This document shows positions 31,270 to 34,830 of a stretch of 34,830 nt of DNA, piece after piece; positions within the stretch are counted from its first letter, which is position 1; each line of letters opens with the position of its first letter. The DNA is taken from the NCBI GenBank assembly GCA_030655315.1, contig JAURVT010000054.1:1-34830 (forward strand), in the 5' to 3' direction. A program made the position numbers and the translations under genes. Under the pieces are notes generated by a model that was given only the letters and a program-made list of their open reading frames with translations, did not search any database and was not told the origin of the DNA. The DNA comes from Nocardioidaceae bacterium (GTDB lineage: Bacteria; Actinomycetota; Actinomycetes; Propionibacteriales; Nocardioidaceae).

Positions 31270-32127
31270 TCACGCGTCGAGAACGGGCGCGGTGATCCGG
31301 GTGAGCCAGTCGTCCAGCCGTTCGAGCTGGGTCGGCGAGCCGAACATGGGCTTCATCCCTGGTGGTGGCAGGAATCCGACGGCGTCCATCACCAGCCAGT
31401 ACCGGCCGGGCCGGGTCCTGGTGAGCGCCGCGTAGGCCGAGACGAAGTCGAGTGCCGGCTCCGGCCCGTGGGCCAGGGCCAGGTTCGTCGCGGCGTGGGC
31501 CGCGTCGAGCCAGGCTGGGCCGGTGGAGGTCTCGACCCAGTCCACCACGCCGGAGATGGAGCCGTCTTGCCAGAGCAGGTTGCGGTGGCTGAAGTCGCGG
31601 TGGAGGAAGGTGGGCTCGAACGTCGGTGGCTCGTCGTCGAGGATCGAGAACGCCCGCGCCCATGACGCCGGTTGGTTGGTCCAGGCCGGGACGAGCCGCT
31701 TGGCCTCCCACGCCCACGACTGGTACTCACGAAACGCCTCGGCCGGTCGGACCTCGTGGATGAGCACGAGCATCTCGGCCATGGCGGTGACGTGGTCGCC
31801 GTCCATCTCGGGCACCGGCACTCCGGGGAGGCGTGACATGAGGTGTGCCGACACACCGGTGCCGACGCCCTCGGCGTCGAGCCCCAGGGTCACCGGCGCA
31901 GGCACGGCGGTCGCACCCAACACCACCTGGGCGGCGCGCTCGCGCGCTGTCAGTGCCGGCCCGTGGCTGCGCCAGGGCTCCTCGGTCATCAGTCGCAGCA
32001 CCGAGCACCCACCTGAGCGGTGCGTCAAGGCGAGCATGGTGGACGTGAGACCTCCGACGAGCGCGTGGGTCTCGACGATGGGCTCACCGACCACACCTTC
32101 GGCCCATCTGATCGCTCGATCGTGCAC
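31270..32127 (-). CDS. Aminoglycoside-phosphotransferase-like small-molecule kinase
   Basis: The 285-residue protein has the APH fold. The catalytic loop is FLHRDFSHRNLLWQ (H-x-D-x4-N), followed by GVVDWVETSTGPAWLDAAH with the metal-binding aspartate of the DFG-like site. The N-terminal lobe has the nucleotide strand GGCSVLRL. Such proteins phosphorylate antibiotics, choline, sugars or other hydroxyl compounds with ATP. The N-lobe is too divergent from known resistance enzymes to claim drug resistance. It starts at a GTG (32127) and is transcribed alone. Confidence 0.85.
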   Translation of the reverse strand: MHDRAIRWAEGVVGEPIVETHALVGGLTSTMLALTHRSGGCSVLRLMTEEPWRSHGPALTARERAAQVVLGATAVPAPVTLGLDAEGVGTGVSAHLMSRLPGVPVPEMDGDHVTAMAEMLVLIHEVRPAEAFREYQSWAWEAKRLVPAWTNQPASWARAFSILDDEPPTFEPTFLHRDFSHRNLLWQDGSISGVVDWVETSTGPAWLDAAHAATNLALAHGPEPALDFVSAYAALTRTRPGRYWLVMDAVGFLPPPGMKPMFGSPTQLERLDDWLTRITAPVLDA

Positions 32128-32445
32128 CCCGTGACCCTAGGGCCCGCCTTCCGCTGAGGATCCGATGCGGCCCGGCATCGGTGCCAGGCCTCCAGTACCC
32201 CGTATGTGGTTCTCGCTGTGGTCACGTTCCGCGTGAGGTTCCCGCTACGGTCTCGTCATCGTGCCGCCCGGCACCCGCACCCCTGCGCCTGGAGCAGGCT
32301 GCCGGCTCCTCCGCGGTTGAGTCGCTGGAGTCCACCGGGTTAGGAACCCGCTGACGCGGGGGCCGCGTGCGTGAGACCGTGCGCCATGAATGTTTCGGGC
32401 AGGGTAAGCGAGCTACTGGAAGCCCATCGGCTGTAGACAGCAGCG
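32128..32445. other. Intergenic region with paired hairpins at the island boundary
   Basis: No gene seen. The region holds the left 20-base repeat (32223-32242) and two hairpins: GGAGC/GCTCC (32291-32309, nine-base loop) and CGGGTT-AGG-AACCCG (32336-32350, three-base loop). It ends with a possible -10 element, TAGACA (32434-32439), just before the GTG at 32446, which would make that mRNA almost leaderless. No tRNA cloverleaf can be drawn. Confidence 0.4.
32223..32242 (+). repeat. Left copy of a 20-bp direct repeat flanking the right-hand island
   Basis: CACGTTCCGCGTGAGGTTCC matches 34690-34709 at 19 of 20 bases in the same orientation, 2467 bases apart. A chance match of this length in 35 kb is unlikely. 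The pair encloses three genes and a remnant, so it may mark ends of an inserted segment. Confidence 0.6.
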
Positions 32446-32952
32446 GTGTCGCCCCACTACGACGAGGTGTTCCACACCGTCGTAGCCCGCGCTGAGCAGG
32501 ACGAGTCCATTGGCAAGGCCGAGATCGGTGCGCTGGTCCCATGGAAGCGGCTTAACGCCAGTACCAAGTGGGCCTTGGCACTGATGCAGACACCCGACGG
32601 TGAGGTCCGCGCCGCCACCGGCGCGGCGTACGCGGCCGCACGGAACCGCGGCAAGTCCATCTTCGACGCGGCTTTCACTGCTCGCGGTGCTCTTTCGGCA
32701 CTCCCAGGGTTCGGCAGTGGCGATGCGCTCGCCTCGGCGATCATCTGTGCGCTCGCACCGACCCGGATGGCCGTCTACGACCGCCGGGCGCAAGCCGGCT
32801 TACAGCGATTGGAGTTGACCCTGACGCCGAAGTCGGGGCGTCACGCGCGCTACATGAAACTTCTCGAGCAGTTGGGTGCCGAGGTGGCTGCGGCGGGTAC
32901 GCCGATGTCGGCGCGGGAGATCGACACCGCCCTGTATCAACTCGGCGGCTGA
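32446..32952 (+). CDS. HhH/OGG-fold DNA-glycosylase-like protein
   Basis: The 168-residue protein has, in its centre, GALSALPGFGSGDALASAI followed by ALAPTRMAVYDRRAQAGL. This is the helix-hairpin-helix (LPGFGSG) and following aspartate (VYD) pattern of the OGG-fold/HhH-GPD DNA glycosylase superfamily. The protein is much shorter than a true glycosylase and the usual catalytic lysine of OGG1 is not evident, so activity is uncertain. Such proteins occur as accessory genes near defence or integrated elements. The GTG at 32446 is the first start after an in-frame stop and has no ribosome-binding site, consistent with a nearly leaderless mRNA. Confidence 0.65.
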   Translation: MSPHYDEVFHTVVARAEQDESIGKAEIGALVPWKRLNASTKWALALMQTPDGEVRAATGAAYAAARNRGKSIFDAAFTARGALSALPGFGSGDALASAIICALAPTRMAVYDRRAQAGLQRLELTLTPKSGRHARYMKLLEQLGAEVAAAGTPMSAREIDTALYQLGG

Positions 32953-32974
32953 CCATCAGCGAGCTGGCCCTTCC

Positions 32975-33745
32975 TCACTGGTCGGGCCGGGCACGAACCG
33001 CCGTGGACAACAGCCGTAGCGGGTCCCAGTCCACCAGCTGACTGCCGGTCCGACCCGGCAGGTCGTCTCGGGCGTGTCCCAGAGCGACCCGGACTGCGGG
33101 GGTCGTGATCACGTAGGCCCAACATGTGAGGTCGTGGCCCAGGTCAACCCACGAACGGTCGCCGATTGGAGCACCAGAGCCTACGCGGAGCCAGGCGCGG
33201 TCGACCCGATCGCAGTCGGGGAACAGTGAGCCGCATAGTCGGGCAGCGAGGGCGTCTGTGAAAAGCCGTCGACGTTCCCCGTCCACCCCTCCGGCGGCAA
33301 TAGCGTCGGAGAGATCCTCGACAAGTGCGGCGGCCTCGTTCGCGGTGCGGGTGTCGACGTCACTAAGCGGCGGAGCGCCCTCGAGGCGATGAAGGCGGCG
33401 GCGGATCCGTGAGGCCCAGTTGCTGCTGCGCCCGAGAAGTCTGTGTGCGACCGGTGACGGGACCAGGCCGGCCCGCAGCGACACCGCGTACAGGTCCGAT
33501 CCCGTGACGCCGTCTGCATGTGGGTGGCGCACCAGGCCGTCCAACCCAGCTGGCGCACGACTGTCCGCCCGGTAGAGCGCACCGAAGAATTCGAAGCCGT
33601 CTTTTCGGTGCCAGTCGAGGAGTCGGCCGGCGCGTTCAGACGAGGCGGCGAGGACCGCGCGTTCTGGCACCTCCCATCCGGCCGGCACCCGCCAAGTGCG
33701 CCCGTCGCCAAAGGGGCACGGCGGTCCGGGGGCGGAGGTCGGCAT
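32975..33745 (-). CDS. Uncharacterised island protein
   Basis: The 256-residue protein is soluble. Readable segments are FEFFGALYRADSRAPAGLDG, ASDLYAVSLRAG-like GSDLYAVSLRAGLVP, and a C-terminal part with DRAWLRVGSG and LGHDLTCWAYVITTPAVRVAL. The segment around GSDLYAVSLRAG recalls the DUF6308 group, but the match is loose. No catalytic motif is clear. It converges on the OGG-fold gene with a 22-base gap. The ATG at 33745 lacks a strong ribosome-binding site. Confidence 0.55.
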   Translation of the reverse strand: MPTSAPGPPCPFGDGRTWRVPAGWEVPERAVLAASSERAGRLLDWHRKDGFEFFGALYRADSRAPAGLDGLVRHPHADGVTGSDLYAVSLRAGLVPSPVAHRLLGRSSNWASRIRRRLHRLEGAPPLSDVDTRTANEAAALVEDLSDAIAAGGVDGERRRLFTDALAARLCGSLFPDCDRVDRAWLRVGSGAPIGDRSWVDLGHDLTCWAYVITTPAVRVALGHARDDLPGRTGSQLVDWDPLRLLSTAVRARPDQ

Positions 33746-33807
33746 CGGTTGATGGTGTCGTACCGCACCGACAGTCCCGGTCGTGCAGACTCGGGGTTCG
33801 CGAGCTC

Positions 33808-33915
33808 GTGGAGGTCTACGTATTCGGCAGACCGGTCTACATCATGACGAACGACGGCTACATACAGTTTATGGCTCGTGTCGCAGGGCTGAATGTCGTC
33901 GCCTTATCGGACTAG
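33808..33915 (+). pseudogene. Coding remnant or very small gene
   Basis: A frame from a GTG at 33808 reads VEVYVFGRPVYIMTNDG then YIQFMARVAGLNVVALSD and stops in a CTAG shared with the opposite gene's stop. Its codons (GTA, ATA, TTT, TTA) are AT-richer than the surroundings and the residues look like real protein, faintly like the end of a PIN-type nuclease. Upstream in the same frame the sequence turns Arg/Ser-rich, so only the 3' end seems preserved. Confidence 0.3.
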
Positions 33916-34610
33916 GAGCGACGCCGGGCCAGCCCACTCTGATACGTCCAGATGGCGTGATCGAGAGCGTTCGGTGAGACCTCCAGCACGGAGGCTGCCC
34001 CGGTTACCAGTTCGACCGCCCGACCTAACGAAACGTCCCGCGGCCGCAGCCCCGTGGCCCTCGCAATAAATCTGACTATCATGCGATCGGGCTTTACGCC
34101 CGGCACGCCAGCGAGCATTTGGACGTAGTGCCAGGTGGTTGCGGACCGCTGACCGACGACGCCGGTCCAGGCTCTTCGGACTTCCTCATAGGCCTGGGGG
34201 GCGTCGCCAAGCCGGCGGAGATCCTCAGCTTGGTTGACGCCGAGCGATACTAACGCTTCAGCCACGAGCCTGATCGCCTCAGACTTCAATGGAGCACCTC
34301 GCTGCGTTGACGTCTTATTGTGGTTCTTGACCATGTCAGCCCAACCAGCCGAGCCACCAACCTCCTCGAAGGTGTGAAGCAGGTCGGACGCCGAGTCGGC
34401 GTTCGGCTCGCGGCCATGTGCGCTCTGGTAAGTCCGATACTGCGAAAGCACGTTCACAACGGCGACGTACTGGACGCCAGTCGACTGGATCGAGTCGATC
34501 ACGCACAGGGCGAGTGAGTCGGGATAGCCAGTCGGGACCTTGAAGGTCGTCGGGTCACCGAGCTGCATTCGGATCGCCTGGGTCAGCGCATCGATATTGG
34601 CACTGGTCAT
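33912..34610 (-). CDS. HhH-type protein, possibly glycosylase-related
   Basis: The 232-residue protein resembles a family often labelled only as hypothetical. An N-terminal segment PDSLALCVIDSIQSTGVQY precedes VVNVLSQYRTYQ; the C-terminal half has SATTWHYVQMLAGVPGVKPD and RMIVRFIARATG, a helix-hairpin-helix (GVPGVKPD) followed by a helix, as in HhH-GPD proteins. No catalytic lysine/aspartate pair can be assigned with confidence. Codon use is less GC-rich than in the catabolic region, in line with transfer. It is the second HhH-like protein of this island. The ATG at 34610 is the only sensible start. Confidence 0.65.
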   Translation of the reverse strand: MTSANIDALTQAIRMQLGDPTTFKVPTGYPDSLALCVIDSIQSTGVQYVAVVNVLSQYRTYQSAHGREPNADSASDLLHTFEEVGGSAGWADMVKNHNKTSTQRGAPLKSEAIRLVAEALVSLGVNQAEDLRRLGDAPQAYEEVRRAWTGVVGQRSATTWHYVQMLAGVPGVKPDRMIVRFIARATGLRPRDVSLGRAVELVTGAASVLEVSPNALDHAIWTYQSGLARRRS

Positions 34611-34830
34611 GCGCTAGTTGTACCTGGCCGGAAGGTTGTTGTCGCAAAGGTGTTCAGGTGGGAAGGCCTCCGCGCGCTTGGCGGATGTGCACGCTCCGCG
34701 TGAGGTTCCTCAAGCGGTTCCGTGCGCCAGGAGCGTGTGGGTACGAAGCGAGGTCGACTGTTTGACCTGAGGTTGATCTGACGCAGAGGGGTCGGCGTGT
34801 GCATTGCGGCCACCGTCGGAACGCTGTTGC
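34611..34830. other. Right-hand edge of the window, no gene seen
   Basis: These 220 bases contain the right copy of the direct repeat (34690-34709) and presumably the promoter of the HhH-type gene. No coding region is supported up to the end of the window. Confidence 0.4.
34690..34709 (+). repeat. Right copy of the 20-bp direct repeat flanking the island
   Basis: CACGCTCCGCGTGAGGTTCC differs from the left copy (32223-32242) at a single base. The sequences outside the 20 bases are unrelated, so the similarity is confined to the repeat, as expected of an attachment-site duplication or a transposition footprint. Confidence 0.6.

Noticed and set aside
30318-32350. Possible tRNA or riboswitch in the gaps of the right-hand part
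   Set aside because: No acceptor stem, T-loop or known aptamer core can be drawn; only simple hairpins are present.

Overview
The window is high-GC DNA with GTG starts, ATGA/GTGA-coupled genes, a SigE-family sigma factor, lipoprotein solute-binding proteins and a LacI/PucR regulator mix. This points to an actinobacterium, plausibly Nocardioidaceae or a relative; no rRNA or other marker fixes the genus. I saw no tRNA, rRNA, CRISPR array, IS element or replication origin.

Region 1 (1-15646) is a catabolic locus. A plus-strand metal-dependent amidohydrolase (321-1727) converges on a long minus-strand gene string running from 15646 to 1738. In transcription order it encodes: an ABC permease, a lipoprotein substrate-binding protein, a fused ATPase-ATPase-permease, a second amidohydrolase, a 3-hydroxyisobutyrate-dehydrogenase-like enzyme, a PucR/CdaR-type regulator, a luciferase-like flavin monooxygenase, a carboxymuconolactone-decarboxylase-family protein, an alpha/beta hydrolase, a flavin reductase fused to a winged-helix and FCD regulatory domain, a two-subunit CoA-transferase, and a small Cys/His protein. 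Most junctions overlap by 1-8 bases. The likely logic is import, hydrolysis or deamination, FMNH2-dependent oxidation (probably ring opening), hydrolysis, then CoA activation. The substrate is unknown; a nitrogen heterocycle is my best inference. Palindromes lie in front of the operon and before the monooxygenase.

Region 2 (15983-20177) holds a SigE-family sigma factor whose frame runs deep into its anti-sigma-like neighbour, a secreted protein, and a membrane GGDEF-EAL cyclic-di-GMP enzyme with a Cys/His tail.

Region 3 (20320-26874) contains a decayed copy of a DUF1801 gene (the intact copy is at 26377-26874). It also contains a small LacI regulon: an orphan sugar-type binding lipoprotein, a LacI regulator and a self-sufficient P450-reductase fusion. 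Identical 14-bp palindromes lie before the binding protein and before the P450. A GAF-domain protein follows.

Region 4 (27020-32127) is a set of mostly single-gene units: a family 2 glycosyltransferase, methyltransferase, GNAT acetyltransferase, small membrane protein, helix-hairpin-helix protein, RibD-C/DHFR-like reductase and aminoglycoside-phosphotransferase-like kinase.

Region 5 (32223-34709) looks like a small acquired island. It carries two helix-hairpin-helix/DNA-glycosylase-like proteins, one unrecognised protein and a coding remnant, bracketed by direct repeats matching at 19 of 20 bases.
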